From: Lacticaseibacillus songhuajiangensis
Lineage (GTDB): Bacteria > Bacillota > Bacilli > Lactobacillales > Lactobacillaceae
Direction of reading: 5' to 3'
Assembly: GCF_003946025.1 (NCBI RefSeq)
Contig: NZ_RHNR01000001.1
Coordinates: 62,001-126,000 of the forward strand
Length of the DNA stretch: 64,000 nucleotides
Positions 15,301-23,362 of the stretch are shown in pieces. How positions within the stretch are numbered: the stretch's first letter is position 1; each line of letters starts with the position of its first letter. The notes under the pieces were generated by a model that saw only the letters and a program-made list of their open reading frames with translations, was not told where the DNA came from and searched no databases. The translations under genes were made by a program, and so were the position numbers.

Positions 15301-18226
15301 CTGCCCCCGCAACAGCCTTGCGGTAAACTGTGTTTTTGCCCTCTGAGTTCGGCATCATTTCGTAAACTGCAACAGAATTGACATCAACAAACTGATTACG
15401 TGATGGAATGTCAACAACTTTGACATCGCTTAGCGTTGACTGCGATGGGTTAACGTCCACTGACCAATCCACGACGCTGCCATCTTTTTGACCGGATTTG
15501 TCGATGTAGTCGCCACCATGATCCACCGTGACGGTGCCAGTCACGTCATGGTGCTCACCGCCATTTACAAACGCAGCCGTATTAGTGTACGACGTCGTGT
15601 CGACGAGCTGACCCGCGAGGCTAGTATCAAACTCGACGAAGTAAACCCCATTATCATGCGGTAAATCCACGTTGAGTGTTCTGGTCTTCTCATCGTAATG
15701 AACCGTGTAATCTGTCGGATTTACCCAGTCGTCTTCCTTGGATTGAATGGCATTATCACCCGAATCACTACGGATTGTACCGTCAATACTGCCACGGAAT
15801 ACGTGCACTGACCCTGGGACGTAGGTCTGGCCCTCAGGAATTGTGTCGGTTACCCGCGCATCTTGCAGCTGGCGCTGATTGTAGTTAACCCCAACTGTCC
15901 ACTTAATCTGTTTTGTTTGTGGATCGTACTGACCACTCTTGGAAGCATCGTGGAGAAACTTATCCCCCGGCCCAAAGGGAACGACTTGATGGTTGTGGTG
16001 CTTATCACCAGTACCGTCAACCCAGAAGCTGTCCGCGTGATTTTCTACCTGCACACCAGTCGTAATCTTCTCGGAGTCGAAGGTGGTGTGGTAGCTAATC
16101 GTGAACTTATCGCTGGTTTTCTGATAAGCACCAATGAAAATCAGACGGAATCCATCGTTCTGCTGATTTGTTCCTGTAACCAGAAAGTCCTTCCCCAGGA
16201 TCAACTGCTGCTGTGTGCTTTCGTCAAACACTTCCGGTGTACCCTTCAAGGAAAGAGCATCTGGCAGTTTATCACTCACTTCAAAGAAGTTAAACAACTG
16301 TTCACCCGCATTTACGGTAATTTTCCAGTCGTTTGTCTTCGTGTAATAGTTAGTCCCAGTCAGACTCTTTTGCAGTTCCTGCTGAGAGCCCGTCACCGTG
16401 ACCGGCACATTCGTATCACCAGTACCAGCTTCGTTGCCGATGTTCAGGCCCACGATGGGATTTTTAGGATCAGCCAGAATCTGGTTGTCATTCTGGTCGG
16501 CCAGTGGCACAGTGGCCTGAGTGTCATAACTAATCTGCACAGCACGCTTAATGGATTGATTCCAAGTTAAGGTGAATTTCGGAAAGTCACCGTTTTGCTC
16601 AAAGTTGACGGTGTACAGACTTGGATCAACTTGATCGGAGGTAGTGATTGGTTGGCCGTTAGCATCAAAATCAACGTAGTAAACTCGGAGAGTACCAGGT
16701 AAGTACTTCTGCGGTGTCACTGCCACTTTGTCAGTCACCTTGGTGCCAGCTTTAACTGTTTTTTCACCATAGTTAAAATTCACAAACCAGGTGAATCTTT
16801 GACCGTCCCTGATCGCCTTTTGCCCACTTTTATCGAGCAACCTGCCGTAGTTTACGGTAACGGCACTCGAAGCAGACGGGTTTTGGTCACCATCATGCAA
16901 GGTGGCAGTATTTGTAAAAGATAGCGAACCACCATCATCCGGAATTTTATCTTCATCAATATCCGTCAAGTAAGTGACTGTGAAGACGTCACCCGTCTTG
17001 GCATAATTCCCTTTCAACGTCACCTTGTTATCAGCGTCACGGTCGAAAGTATAGTCACTGCCAGCGCTGAGTGTTTCCTTTGTGGTGATATCCCGCACCA
17101 CTACCGGTGCGTCCGCATTCAAACTCAAACCGTCTTGCAGTGGGTCGGTGATGCTCGCATTCGTCAGCAGTTTCTGGGACTTGTTAAAGGTAACGTCCCA
17201 ACTAATCTGCTTGGCGTTTTCCGCACCGCCCGTCTTCGAATTGACTGGCGTACCAGTCTTCGTGACATCTTTATCTGTTTGTTGTTCCAGATCAACCGCC
17301 GTCACGTTCCTGCTGTCTTTAACCGGGGTCGTAAATGACTGCAAGCCGGTCTCCGTGACGTTCTTGGCACTTTCGGTATGCACAAAAGTTCCCTTGATGT
17401 CAGTGTTGCCCACAGCATTTTGGTTCAGGGTAATGGTCACCTGATTACCATTGCGTACCGTAAAGGAACCAAGACTCGGGTCACCGTCTAGAGGACCTTG
17501 GCCATCATCCGCCTTAACACCGGCGGGCAAGTCAAAAGTGAAGTAGTCCCCATTCTGCACCTGATGGTTATCCTTCAACTGGTCCGGAACTGCGAATTGA
17601 TATTCGTAGCGCGCCTGAGCGTCAGGTGGCAGTTCATAGGTGCCATTAACTGGCTCGATATCCTTGCCATCTTTGTCCTTAAACGAGAAGGCAGTAATTT
17701 TGGCAATCGGCTGGCCGTCTGGCACGTAGTCATTTAAATTCACCGGTGCAGCGGCTGCTTGCGGCTTCGTTGCCGTTACCGTGTTGCTGGCATCACTGTC
17801 GTCGGTAACGGTTACTTTATCTGGCGCGTTGCTCAGTGGCAGAGTCAAGGTTGCATCATCAATCTTCTTGCCGCCCTCGATGTTGAGGTTGACCTTGCTG
17901 GTGCCCTTGTCACTATCCACGTTCGTATAGTAGTCGCCAATTTCTTGGCCCTGACTATCCTTCAACGTTCCTTGATCGCCATCCGTCAGCGAACCACCAG
18001 TCACGACAGCACAAAAATGCAAGCTATCTTTAGCTGTCTGCGCCGAATACTTCAGCGTCAGCTGAGTGCCATCCGCGTTCAAATCGGCGCCACGCAAAGT
18101 AACACCTACATTCCCGTCTGCAGATGTCGTATCCGCGCTTACAACCTGTGTCAACGATCCCACGTATTGGAATAGACACAGGCATGTCATCAGAATGGCA
18201 TAGGCCTTCTGTATCCACTTATTCAT
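12362..18226 (-). CDS. Giant sortase-anchored SpaA/Cna-type adhesin
   Basis: 1954 residues. The signal peptide ends near residue 31 (VVSA-DTT). Residues about 170-1050 hold an N-terminal MSCRAMM-like domain and five repeated adhesin units, each opening like DKSGQK...WFVNFNYG. Residues about 1055-1855 hold eight SpaA (prealbumin-like) modules, recognisable by V/L-x-L-x-K-x-D at the start and ET-K-APAGYxLN at the end, with Lys and Glu positions suited to intramolecular isopeptide bonds. A proline-rich stalk follows with three PPLPDTFG/YG repeats, then the sorting signal FPQTG near 1920, a hydrophobic helix and RRKHRA. It is a long cell-wall stalk for host or matrix adhesion; the ligand is unknown. 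FPQTG departs from the usual LPQTG. Confidence 0.92.
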   Translation of the reverse strand: MNKWIQKAYAILMTCLCLFQYVGSLTQVVSADTTSADGNVGVTLRGADLNADGTQLTLKYSAQTAKDSLHFCAVVTGGSLTDGDQGTLKDSQGQEIGDYYTNVDSDKGTSKVNLNIEGGKKIDDATLTLPLSNAPDKVTVTDDSDASNTVTATKPQAAAAPVNLNDYVPDGQPIAKITAFSFKDKDGKDIEPVNGTYELPPDAQARYEYQFAVPDQLKDNHQVQNGDYFTFDLPAGVKADDGQGPLDGDPSLGSFTVRNGNQVTITLNQNAVGNTDIKGTFVHTESAKNVTETGLQSFTTPVKDSRNVTAVDLEQQTDKDVTKTGTPVNSKTGGAENAKQISWDVTFNKSQKLLTNASITDPLQDGLSLNADAPVVVRDITTKETLSAGSDYTFDRDADNKVTLKGNYAKTGDVFTVTYLTDIDEDKIPDDGGSLSFTNTATLHDGDQNPSASSAVTVNYGRLLDKSGQKAIRDGQRFTWFVNFNYGEKTVKAGTKVTDKVAVTPQKYLPGTLRVYYVDFDANGQPITTSDQVDPSLYTVNFEQNGDFPKFTLTWNQSIKRAVQISYDTQATVPLADQNDNQILADPKNPIVGLNIGNEAGTGDTNVPVTVTGSQQELQKSLTGTNYYTKTNDWKITVNAGEQLFNFFEVSDKLPDALSLKGTPEVFDESTQQQLILGKDFLVTGTNQQNDGFRLIFIGAYQKTSDKFTISYHTTFDSEKITTGVQVENHADSFWVDGTGDKHHNHQVVPFGPGDKFLHDASKSGQYDPQTKQIKWTVGVNYNQRQLQDARVTDTIPEGQTYVPGSVHVFRGSIDGTIRSDSGDNAIQSKEDDWVNPTDYTVHYDEKTRTLNVDLPHDNGVYFVEFDTSLAGQLVDTTSYTNTAAFVNGGEHHDVTGTVTVDHGGDYIDKSGQKDGSVVDWSVDVNPSQSTLSDVKVVDIPSRNQFVDVNSVAVYEMMPNSEGKNTVYRKAVAGADYTVSVVTDYQNTGAQVLIVKFNKTINRAYRVDYEAKINSSADQATLSNQVSIIADHVTKTYQQKTATVIIDHDGGSASGEVGPNLRFKLTKVDGDNPSVPLAGVGFELFMAKKSGQNNPDGSPVYVKDGEVIRKGTTGDDGTLSWSNLKPGEYILQEDLSTTPEGYIAGAYAKGKHITIKANGEKDADGNLVDNQTIANNEYHGEVTLKKTALHTGERVKGATYELYRVSADGQATDTNRSGTTTDDGEFSLWNLAPGDYYLVETKAPAGYLLNKEKYSFTIARDKMANLFQTVNATDAKWRGSVEVTKRDFDQMDIALPGAEFKLYNDADEIQAIVMTGGNGVARVNGLLPGKYYFKEVEAPTGYKLNSDKKYYVNVVQTGSSEPSRQGDTVLPAGAKATVYDEEKPGSAILLKLDGFTKEGLAGAEFNLYSTQTGTLLRHGLTTDSNGKLQIPNLVPGGYYLVETKTPAGYILPAIQQQFHFTVVFNQQEGQAVEVKALNTPYLGRLQLTKENKQNGAAVANAVYGLFNTKGVQTRTLTTDAQGNAVAEYLEPGAYTLRELKAPAGFSLNATTYHVTIGKKTNGDMVHMLVFDDIQGNVQLTKRDAQNQQPVVGAVYNLYAADGKLVKQHLATSQSGNIKVTDLVPGDYYFREIQAPTGYDLNTAQVPVVVALNQPNKTALVTTDDQETKGGVVLSKTDATSGQVLPGAHFALYETDGTLVRSGLTTSANGQLVVNDLTPGDYYFRETQAPNGYTLNANNHYAFTVDFNQQQVARVHVTNKQSVGGVRLVKSDAATGELLAGAQFSLYREDGTLVRSNLNTDVNGEVVVLGLLPGQYYFVETKAPAGYMLNEQNSTPFTIGLGQQSLVQVDVTNAPQPPLPDTFGPEPPAPGNRTPGNPPLPDTFGNNDNPPLPDTYGSNQRPATHRKARAGKHQRLLQKVFPQTGDSVSYGLIVAGLILLALETTLLYLRRKHRA

Positions 18227-18785
18227 TGAATTAACCCCCCAAGGCTAGTAACAACTTCTGGAGGGCATAATACCACCATTAATTACTATTGGCCGGCATT
18301 TTTGCGGAAAAGCAATCATTTTACGGGACGAAAAACGTTTGTGAAAAATCAGTAGCGAATTAAATTATATTTAATCGTGCACGTTTCTTATGGAACAATT
18401 TTAGAGTTTTGACTTGTTGAATTGTTAATTATCGAAAACTGCAGTTGAGAAGTATCATTGAACAAATTAACTATTTATATTGGTATTCTTTTCTCAACTT
18501 TATACTTATATACGCCGGAACGGTCACTTGTTCATCGCAGATTACTCAATCTGTAAAGCATTTATGAAAATTAACATAATCTATGAGTTTGTTGAAAAGT
18601 TTCTTGCATATATCAGTGCGAAATCAAATTACATAAGTTATCGTTTTGCTTTTTAGATAATTTGTTAGTTTTATATTATGAAAGTAATACGAACCAATTT
18701 ATTTCCGTGTTAATTGCACAGGGCTTTTGGGCCAAATCCCTCTCTTCTTTCCCTCTTCCAATTCAATTGGTCTACCTCGCCTATG
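18227..18785. other. AT-rich control region upstream of the adhesin
   Basis: About 560 bp of low-GC DNA without a supported gene. An extended -10, TGGTATTAT on the minus strand (TATTAT at 18267-18272), lies about 40 bp before the adhesin start; the -35 is poor. The ribosome site is the run GGGGGG. The contrast in composition with the neighbouring ribosomal operon suggests that this locus was acquired or is silenced by a nucleoid protein (inference). Confidence 0.45.
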
Positions 18786-18823
18786 AAAAAAAGGCCCAGC
18801 CCCCATACGGGGACTGGACCTTT
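18786..18823 (-). terminator. Terminator of rplJ-rplL
   Basis: GGTCCAGTCCCCGTATGGGGGCTGGGCC followed by T7 on the minus strand (stem GGTCCAG-CCCC / GGGG-CTGGGCC), 19 bp past the rplL stop. Confidence 0.88.
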
Positions 18824-18841
18824 CCAAGATAAACGCAAGAA

Positions 18842-19210
18842 TTACTTGAGGGTAACGGTTGCGCCAACAGCTTCGAGCTGTTCCTTGATCTTGTTAGCTT
18901 CGTCTTCAGCAACCTCTTCCTTGACGTTTGCAGGAGCACCATCAACGACGCCCTTAGCATCCTTCAGGCCAAGACCTGTGATTGCACGAACTTCCTTGAT
19001 AACCTTAACCTTTTCCTGACCTACTTCGGTCAGTTCAACGTTGAAGCTGTCCTTCGTTGCTTCAGCAGCGCCGGCGCCAGCACCTGCGGCTGCTACAGGA
19101 GCAGCTGCGGTAACGTTGAATTCTTCTTCGATAGCCTTAACGAGGTCGTTCAGTTCAAGGATGGTAGCATCCTTAAGCTGGTCGACAATTGCTTGTGTGT
19201 CCAATGCCAT
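18842..19210 (-). CDS. rplL: 50S ribosomal protein L7/L12
   Basis: 122 residues. The N-terminal dimerisation helices ([20 protein letters not shown]), an Ala-rich hinge ([15 protein letters not shown]) and the C-terminal factor-binding domain ending VGATVTLK are all typical. It forms the multimeric ribosomal stalk with L10 and recruits translation GTPases. It is the second gene of the rplJL operon, 59 bp after rplJ. Confidence 0.98.
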   Translation of the reverse strand: MALDTQAIVDQLKDATILELNDLVKAIEEEFNVTAAAPVAAAGAGAGAAEATKDSFNVELTEVGQEKVKVIKEVRAITGLGLKDAKGVVDGAPANVKEEVAEDEANKIKEQLEAVGATVTLK

Positions 19211-19269
19211 GATTGGTTTCCTCCAATTTTCGATTAAATAGAATAGTTGTGGTGAGAACTAAGCAGCCA

Positions 19270-19773
19270 TTAAGCAGCTGGTTCTTCGCCCTTTTCGGCA
19301 ACGGCCTTGACGGCGTATGCCACGTTGCGAACTGGTGCCTGCAGAACGGAAAGGAGCATTGAGAGCATACCTTCCTTGTCTGGCAGACCAGCGAGTTCGT
19401 CGATCTGTTCCAGGGATGCGAGCTTCCCCTGGATAAAGCCACCCTTGATTTCAAGAGCATCGTACTGCTTAGCAAACTTCTTCATGATGCGGGCAGGTGC
19501 CGTAACATCTTCAGAACCAAAAGCAATAGCAGTAGGACCGCTGAAGACCTCGTCGAGGCCTTCGTAGCCGGCAGCGTCGGCAGCGCGACGAAGGTAGGTG
19601 TTCTTGATGACTTCCATCTTAACGCCTGATTCGCGCAATTCCTTACGCAGTGCGGTTACTTCGTCAACTGTGAGACCACGGTAGTTAACGACAACAGCGG
19701 ATTCCGCGTTGTTGAACTGTTCCGTGATACCAGCAACGATTTTAGCCTTCTCAGCAATAATTGCTTCACTCAT
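19270..19773 (-). CDS. rplJ: 50S ribosomal protein L10
   Basis: 167 residues, [13 protein letters not shown] at the N-terminus, the rRNA-binding segment [20 protein letters not shown], and a C-terminal helix that anchors L7/L12 dimers. AGGAGGTGAAAAACAC precedes ATG 19773; an upstream in-frame ATG at 19842 lies in the leader RNA and is rejected. Expression is under the L10 leader immediately upstream. Confidence 0.98.
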   Translation of the reverse strand: MSEAIIAEKAKIVAGITEQFNNAESAVVVNYRGLTVDEVTALRKELRESGVKMEVIKNTYLRRAADAAGYEGLDEVFSGPTAIAFGSEDVTAPARIMKKFAKQYDALEIKGGFIQGKLASLEQIDELAGLPDKEGMLSMLLSVLQAPVRNVAYAVKAVAEKGEEPAA

Positions 19774-19932
19774 GTGTTTTTCACCTCCTGATGTTTGTTC
19801 ATGGATTTCTTTTTTTATATAAAAAAACTCCATGTCCACCAAGACATAGAGGTATCAGATAACACGTTGATACCACCTCGGCAGGATGATTAAGGCTTGC
19901 GCCCCCTGAGTCTTAGGCAGAGTTTTAACACA
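19774..19932 (-). promoter_or_regulatory. Ribosomal protein L10 leader RNA
   Basis: The minus strand carries the well-known leader core: CTGCCGAGGTGGTATC, GATACCTC and a downstream ATGTCTTGGTGGACAT hairpin. It matches the L10_leader family bound by the L10(L12)4 complex to repress rplJL. An AT-rich hairpin with a T run follows (19815-19835), which may be the attenuating terminator. Confidence 0.85.
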
Positions 19933-19938
19933 AAGAAT

Positions 19939-19967
19939 ATTAAACCATTTATCAGCGTGTGTGTCAA
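19939..19967 (-). promoter_or_regulatory. Promoter of rplJL
   Basis: TTGACA (19962-19967), 17 bp, TTTAAT (19939-19944) on the minus strand; transcription would begin at the L10 leader. Confidence 0.8.
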
Positions 19968-19994
19968 CTGATTTTCAAAAATGCAGGCGCAAAC

Positions 19995-20483
19995 TCACAG
20001 ATTCATGAGTCGCCAGGCGTCACAAGCGCTATGCTCACTACCGGGTAGTGGTGCATCCAGCTGCTTAAAGCCAAAGGCATCATACAAATGGTTCGCCGCA
20101 GTCATGGTCTTGAACGTTTCCAAGTACAGCTGCTCATAGTGTTCCCGTGCAAACGCAATACACTGCATGATCAGCTGCTTGCCGCCGCCCAGGCCGCGCG
20201 CATCAGCCCGAATGTAGAGTTTTTGCAGCTCCGCAGTGTCAGTCGCATACGGGCCCACACCGGCGCCGCCGTAAACGGTGCCCGCGTCATCGCTCAGCAC
20301 CCAGTAAGCGGCCGGCTGTGTCTGCTTGGCATAAAAGGTGCTCAGGTGATCCACCTGCGGATCAAAGTACGCGGTCCCCGGTAAGTTATAGCCGCCCTCT
20401 TCCAAATCCGCCCGCAAAATCGCAGCCATCTGCGCATCGTCTGCAGCCGTGATGGGCCGCAGCTTAAATTGGTTTACTGTCAC
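19995..20483 (-). CDS. GNAT family N-acetyltransferase
   Basis: 162 residues with the acetyl-CoA fold. Motif A region LYIRADARGLGGGKQLIMQCIAFA carries a pyrophosphate loop (ARGLGGGK), followed by LYLETFKTMTAANHLYDAFGF (beta4-alpha4). The substrate is unknown. I choose GTG 20483 because GAGGGGG stands eight bases before it; the longer frame to 20546 has no ribosome site. The gene interrupts the usual rplKA-rplJL junction, lying between the rplA terminator and the rplJ promoter. Confidence 0.85.
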   Translation of the reverse strand: MTVNQFKLRPITAADDAQMAAILRADLEEGGYNLPGTAYFDPQVDHLSTFYAKQTQPAAYWVLSDDAGTVYGGAGVGPYATDTAELQKLYIRADARGLGGGKQLIMQCIAFAREHYEQLYLETFKTMTAANHLYDAFGFKQLDAPLPGSEHSACDAWRLMNL

Positions 20484-20581
20484 GTGCAATTCCCCCTCGA
20501 CATTTTCACTTGCCGCAATTATGAGCCGCACGCCGATGTTAGTCAACTATGGTAACTAATCGGCAAAAATTTTGCCCAAGC

Positions 20582-20609
20582 AAAAAGGCGTCCGCAATGG
20601 ACGCCTTCT
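20582..20609 (-). terminator. Terminator of rplK-rplA
   Basis: AAGGCGTCCATTGCGGACGCC followed by TTTTT on the minus strand. Confidence 0.85.
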
Positions 20610-20627
20610 TGGTCAAGTTCAATGGAA

Positions 20628-21317
20628 TTAGAACTTGGCTGCATCAACAGCGACACCAGGGCCGAAGGTTGATGTAACGGTCAAAGACTTGATGTATACA
20701 CCCTTAACGGATGCAGGACGAGCCTTTGTCAGGGTTGTGTTAAGCATTTCGAAGTTTTCGAGAAGCTTAGCAGTGTCGAAGCTTACCTTACCGATAGGGG
20801 CGTGGATGATACCAGCCTTATCAACACGGTAGGCAACCTGACCTGCCTTGATGTCGTTAACCGCTTTGGTCACGTCCATCGTAACAGTACCAGTCTTAGG
20901 GTTAGGCATAAGGCCCTTAGGACCAAGGACACGGCCGAGACGACCAACCTTAGCCATCATTGGTGGCGTTGCAACAGCAACGTCAAAGTCAAGCCAGCCA
21001 TCAGAGATCTTGTCAACAAGATCATCAGCACCAACAACGTCAGCGCCAGCTGCTTCAGCCTGCTTAGCCTGTTCGCCCTGGGCGAAGACGATCACACGCT
21101 GCGTCTTACCGGTCCCATTAGGAAGGACAACGGCACCACGAAGCTGCTGGTCAGCCTTCTTAGGGTCGAGTGCGAGACGGTATGCTACTTCGACGGTTTC
21201 GTCGAACTTAGCAAAGCTAACCTTCTTGACGAGTTCCAGAGCTGCCTCTGGGGCGTAAGTCTGGTTAGCATCGACTGCCTTAGCAGCCTCAATGTAATTT
21301 TTACCTTTTTTAGCCAT
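20628..21317 (-). CDS. rplA: 50S ribosomal protein L1
   Basis: 229 residues starting [11 protein letters not shown]; contains the L1 core [15 protein letters not shown] and the second-domain segment [22 protein letters not shown] (quoted here only as the family landmark [13 protein letters not shown]). It forms the mobile L1 stalk at the E site and is classically the translational repressor of its own operon. Start ATG 21317 follows AGGAGGAAAA; a few extra in-frame codons to 21338 are leader sequence. Confidence 0.98.
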   Translation of the reverse strand: MAKKGKNYIEAAKAVDANQTYAPEAALELVKKVSFAKFDETVEVAYRLALDPKKADQQLRGAVVLPNGTGKTQRVIVFAQGEQAKQAEAAGADVVGADDLVDKISDGWLDFDVAVATPPMMAKVGRLGRVLGPKGLMPNPKTGTVTMDVTKAVNDIKAGQVAYRVDKAGIIHAPIGKVSFDTAKLLENFEMLNTTLTKARPASVKGVYIKSLTVTSTFGPGVAVDAAKF

Positions 21318-21410
21318 TCTGGGTTTTCCTCCTTGCAAATGTGGTCAACGGGATGTTATCCCTTCCACTCTGATAATGACGGTTTTCGCCGTCTATCCGG
21401 ATGCTGGGTA

Positions 21411-21836
21411 TTAGCCTTCGACAACGAAGCCCATGGACCGAGCAGTCCCTTCAACCATGCGCATAGCAGCTTCGACGCTACCAGCGTTAAGGTCTTGCAT
21501 CTTCGTTTCAGCGATCTGCTGAACCTGAGCACTGGTTACCGTAGCAACCTTCTTGGTGTTAGGTTCGCCAGAACCGTGTTCCACGCCAGCAGCCTTCTTC
21601 AGAAGAACAGCAGCTGGAGGAGTCTTTGTGATGAATTCGAATGAACGATCTTCAAACACGGTGATAACAACAGGGATAATCATGCCGGCCTGATCTGCAG
21701 TCCGAGCGTTGAAATCCTTGGTGAAGCCCATGATGTTAATCCCGGCCTGCCCAAGAGCAGGACCAACTGGAGGAGCAGGAGTTGCTTTCCCAGCAGGGAT
21801 CTGAAGCTTAACGATGTTTGCTACTTTTTTAGCCAC
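21411..21836 (-). CDS. rplK: 50S ribosomal protein L11
   Basis: 141 residues, the standard length. The N-terminal domain has [17 protein letters not shown] and GINIMGF; the C-terminal RNA-binding domain ends SMGFVVEG. It forms the GTPase-associated centre and is the site where (p)ppGpp synthesis by RelA senses starvation. First gene of rplKA. Confidence 0.98.
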   Translation of the reverse strand: MAKKVANIVKLQIPAGKATPAPPVGPALGQAGINIMGFTKDFNARTADQAGMIIPVVITVFEDRSFEFITKTPPAAVLLKKAAGVEHGSGEPNTKKVATVTSAQVQQIAETKMQDLNAGSVEAAMRMVEGTARSMGFVVEG

Positions 21837-21919
21837 GAGACATTACCTCCTTAGTCCGTGATGTGGTTAGATGACCATTAGTTTTGGTCTCCCACATGTA
21901 TGCGAAAACATACTTGTAT

Positions 21920-21948
21920 AACATAGCATCATTTTGCCTCCGGCGCAA
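21920..21948 (-). promoter_or_regulatory. Promoter of rplKA
   Basis: TTGCGC (21943-21948), 17 bp, TATGTT (21920-21925) on the minus strand; an 80-base leader follows. The promoter separates rplKA from nusG, which is terminated by its own hairpin. Confidence 0.65.
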
Positions 21949-22080
21949 GTGCGTGTTATGAATGCAAACGCTCGCGCAGCGGAAAATCGCAAAATTTAGG
22001 TGCTAAGGTACTGGGTATGCTTTAGAAATTGTTGTGTGAATACGCGCAGGTGGTGAGCGTTGGGCTCAGCGACCTTACGG

Positions 22081-22204
22081 CGCAGTCGCGCGAAAAAGGG
22101 CAGGGGCTATATATACAAGGCGGGGACGACAGAAATCCTAAGTGCGGGATTTCTATCGTCCCCACCTTGTATATCCGCCCCTAAGCGCCCTTTTTCGCAG
22201 CCTA
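22081..22204 (-). repeat. Family-1 hairpin element, copy C, fused to the nusG stop codon
   Basis: On the minus strand the nusG stop TAG (22202-22204) is the first triplet of the element tip TAGGCTGCG; the other tip is CGCGCGACTGCG. Stems CGAAAAAGGGC/GCCCTTTTTCG, GGGGC/GCCCC, ATACAAGG/CCTTGTAT and GGGGACGA/TCGTCCCC enclose AAATCC...GGATTT with the loop sequence CTAAGTGCGG. Confidence 0.82.
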
Positions 22205-22744
22205 CAGTTTTGCTGCCTGATCGAAGTCCAGTTCAGCCGCCGTCTCACGGCCGAACATTTCGATGCTGGCCTTGAGCTTGTAGTGTTCGTGGTCCACTTC
22301 GGTAATCTTACCGGTGGTACCAGAGAAGGCACCATCCACAATCTTAACGGTTTCGCCGACTTCAAAGTCAACGTCCGTCTTGTGGGTCTCCATGCCGATT
22401 TCGCGCAGAATTTTGTCGATTTCTTCTGGCAGCAGTGGCGCAGGCTTGCTCCCTGCACCGTGACTACCAACGAAGCCAGTAACACCAGGGGTGTTCCGCA
22501 CAACGAACCATGATTCGTCGGTCATAACCATCTCGACCAGCACGTAACCAGGGAAGGTCTTCTCGGTTTCGACCTTCTCCTTACCATTCTTCATGGTGTG
22601 TTCCTCTTCTTCGGGAACAATCACACGGAAGATGTAGTCATCCATGCCCATTGAGCTTGCGCGTGATTCGAGGTTGGTCCGAACCTTGTTTTCGTAACCA
22701 GAGTAGGTGTGCAGTACGTACCACTGCTTTTCTGCAGATTCCAT
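22202..22744 (-). CDS. nusG: Transcription termination/antitermination protein NusG
   Basis: 180 residues. NGN domain: KQWYVLHTYSGYENKV at the start, FPGYVLVEM and WFVVRNTPGVTGFVG; KOW domain: GETVKIVDGAFSGTTGKI. It binds RNA polymerase clamp helices to set pausing, termination and coupling. ATG 22744 with AAAGGAAG; the longer frame to 22861 overlaps promoter and leader. It has its own promoter (22817-22845) and a terminator-like hairpin in its leader (22780-22804). Its stop codon is inside a family-1 repeat. Confidence 0.97.
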   Translation of the reverse strand: MESAEKQWYVLHTYSGYENKVRTNLESRASSMGMDDYIFRVIVPEEEEHTMKNGKEKVETEKTFPGYVLVEMVMTDESWFVVRNTPGVTGFVGSHGAGSKPAPLLPEEIDKILREIGMETHKTDVDFEVGETVKIVDGAFSGTTGKITEVDHEHYKLKASIEMFGRETAAELDFDQAAKL

Positions 22745-22779
22745 GATGTACTTCCTTTCGTTTTTGGACAAAATAAAAA

Positions 22780-22804
22780 AACCGCCACCGGTGGGTGTTG
22801 GTTT
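22780..22804 (-). terminator. Terminator-like hairpin in the nusG leader
   Basis: On the minus strand AACC...CACCGGTGG...GGTT followed by seven T lies between the nusG promoter and its ATG. The stem is imperfect, so efficiency is uncertain. Confidence 0.45.
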
Positions 22805-22816
22805 CACAGTGACTTC

Positions 22817-22845
22817 ATTATAACAGGCACAATTGGATAAATCAA
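22817..22845 (-). promoter_or_regulatory. Promoter of nusG
   Basis: TTGATT (22840-22845), 17 bp, TATAAT (22817-22822) preceded by TGT as an extended -10. Very close to consensus. Confidence 0.8.
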
Positions 22846-22872
22846 AAAAAGAGTCGCACACAGCGACTCTTC
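22844..22872 (-). terminator. Terminator of rpmG-secE
   Basis: AGAGTCGCTGTGTGCGACTCT followed by T7 on the minus strand, 11 bp past the secE stop. Its T run overlaps the nusG -35. Confidence 0.85.
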
Positions 22873-22882
22873 CAAGTTGAAA

Positions 22883-23053
22883 CTAGAAAATGAACTTCGT
22901 CAGCAATGCCGTGATTGCCCAGTCGGCCAGTGCGAAGTAAATCGCAAAGAGGATTGAGGTCACAATAACCGTGGTGGTATCGCGGCGAGTTTCCTTGGCG
23001 GTTGGCCAAGTGACCAACTTCATTTCGTTAACAACGCTCTTCAAAAACTTCAT
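22883..23053 (-). CDS. secE: Preprotein translocase subunit SecE
   Basis: 56 residues: MKFLKSVVNEMKLVTWPT, then KETRRDT, then a single hydrophobic helix ending TALLTKFIF. The WPT-KETRRDT signature is diagnostic of SecE, the clamp subunit of the SecYEG channel. It follows rpmG by 16 bp and has GGAGGAGGA-type sites upstream. The usual neighbour of nusG, but here separated by a terminator and a new promoter. Confidence 0.96.
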   Translation of the reverse strand: MKFLKSVVNEMKLVTWPTAKETRRDTTTVIVTSILFAIYFALADWAITALLTKFIF

Positions 23054-23069
23054 GCTCTACTCCTCCTCC

Positions 23070-23219
23070 TTAGCGGGTTTCACTGTGCGGCGTTACTTTA
23101 CCGCAGTATTTACAATATTTATTCAGGGTTAACCGTTCCGTGCGCTTCTTGTTTTCAGGAACGAAGTAGTTCCGCCGACCGCACACGCTGCAGGCTAACG
23201 CCACTTTTTTCACTGTCAT
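23070..23219 (-). CDS. rpmG: 50S ribosomal protein L33
   Basis: 49 residues, [19 protein letters not shown] ... [17 protein letters not shown]. Both CxxC pairs are kept (CSVC and CKYC), so this is the zinc-binding (C+) type of L33. AGGAGG precedes the ATG. Co-transcribed with secE. Confidence 0.96.
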   Translation of the reverse strand: MTVKKVALACSVCGRRNYFVPENKKRTERLTLNKYCKYCGKVTPHSETR

Positions 23220-23272
23220 GGCGGTCCTCCTAGATTATATCCCCAAAATTATACCTTTTTGCCCCGTCAGTA

Positions 23273-23362
23273 GCAAGTGGGCCTTCTAACAGTGGGCCTC
23301 CTGACAGCGGGTCTTCTAGCAGCGGTCTTGCTAACATCAATCCTTCTAACAACAAGCTTACT
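23273..23362. repeat. Six degenerate 15-bp tandem repeats over the 3' end of sigH
   Basis: Units of exactly 15 bp such as AACAGTGGGCCTTCT, AACAGTGGGCCTCCT-like, GACAGCGGGTCTTCT and AACATCAATCCTTCT. The last unit contains the sigH stop codon (23358-23360). The downstream units are out of the coding frame of sigH. Confidence 0.75.

Noticed and set aside
15863-16570. 235-codon plus-strand frame
   Set aside because: Antisense to the adhesin; absence of stops follows from the adhesin codon usage.
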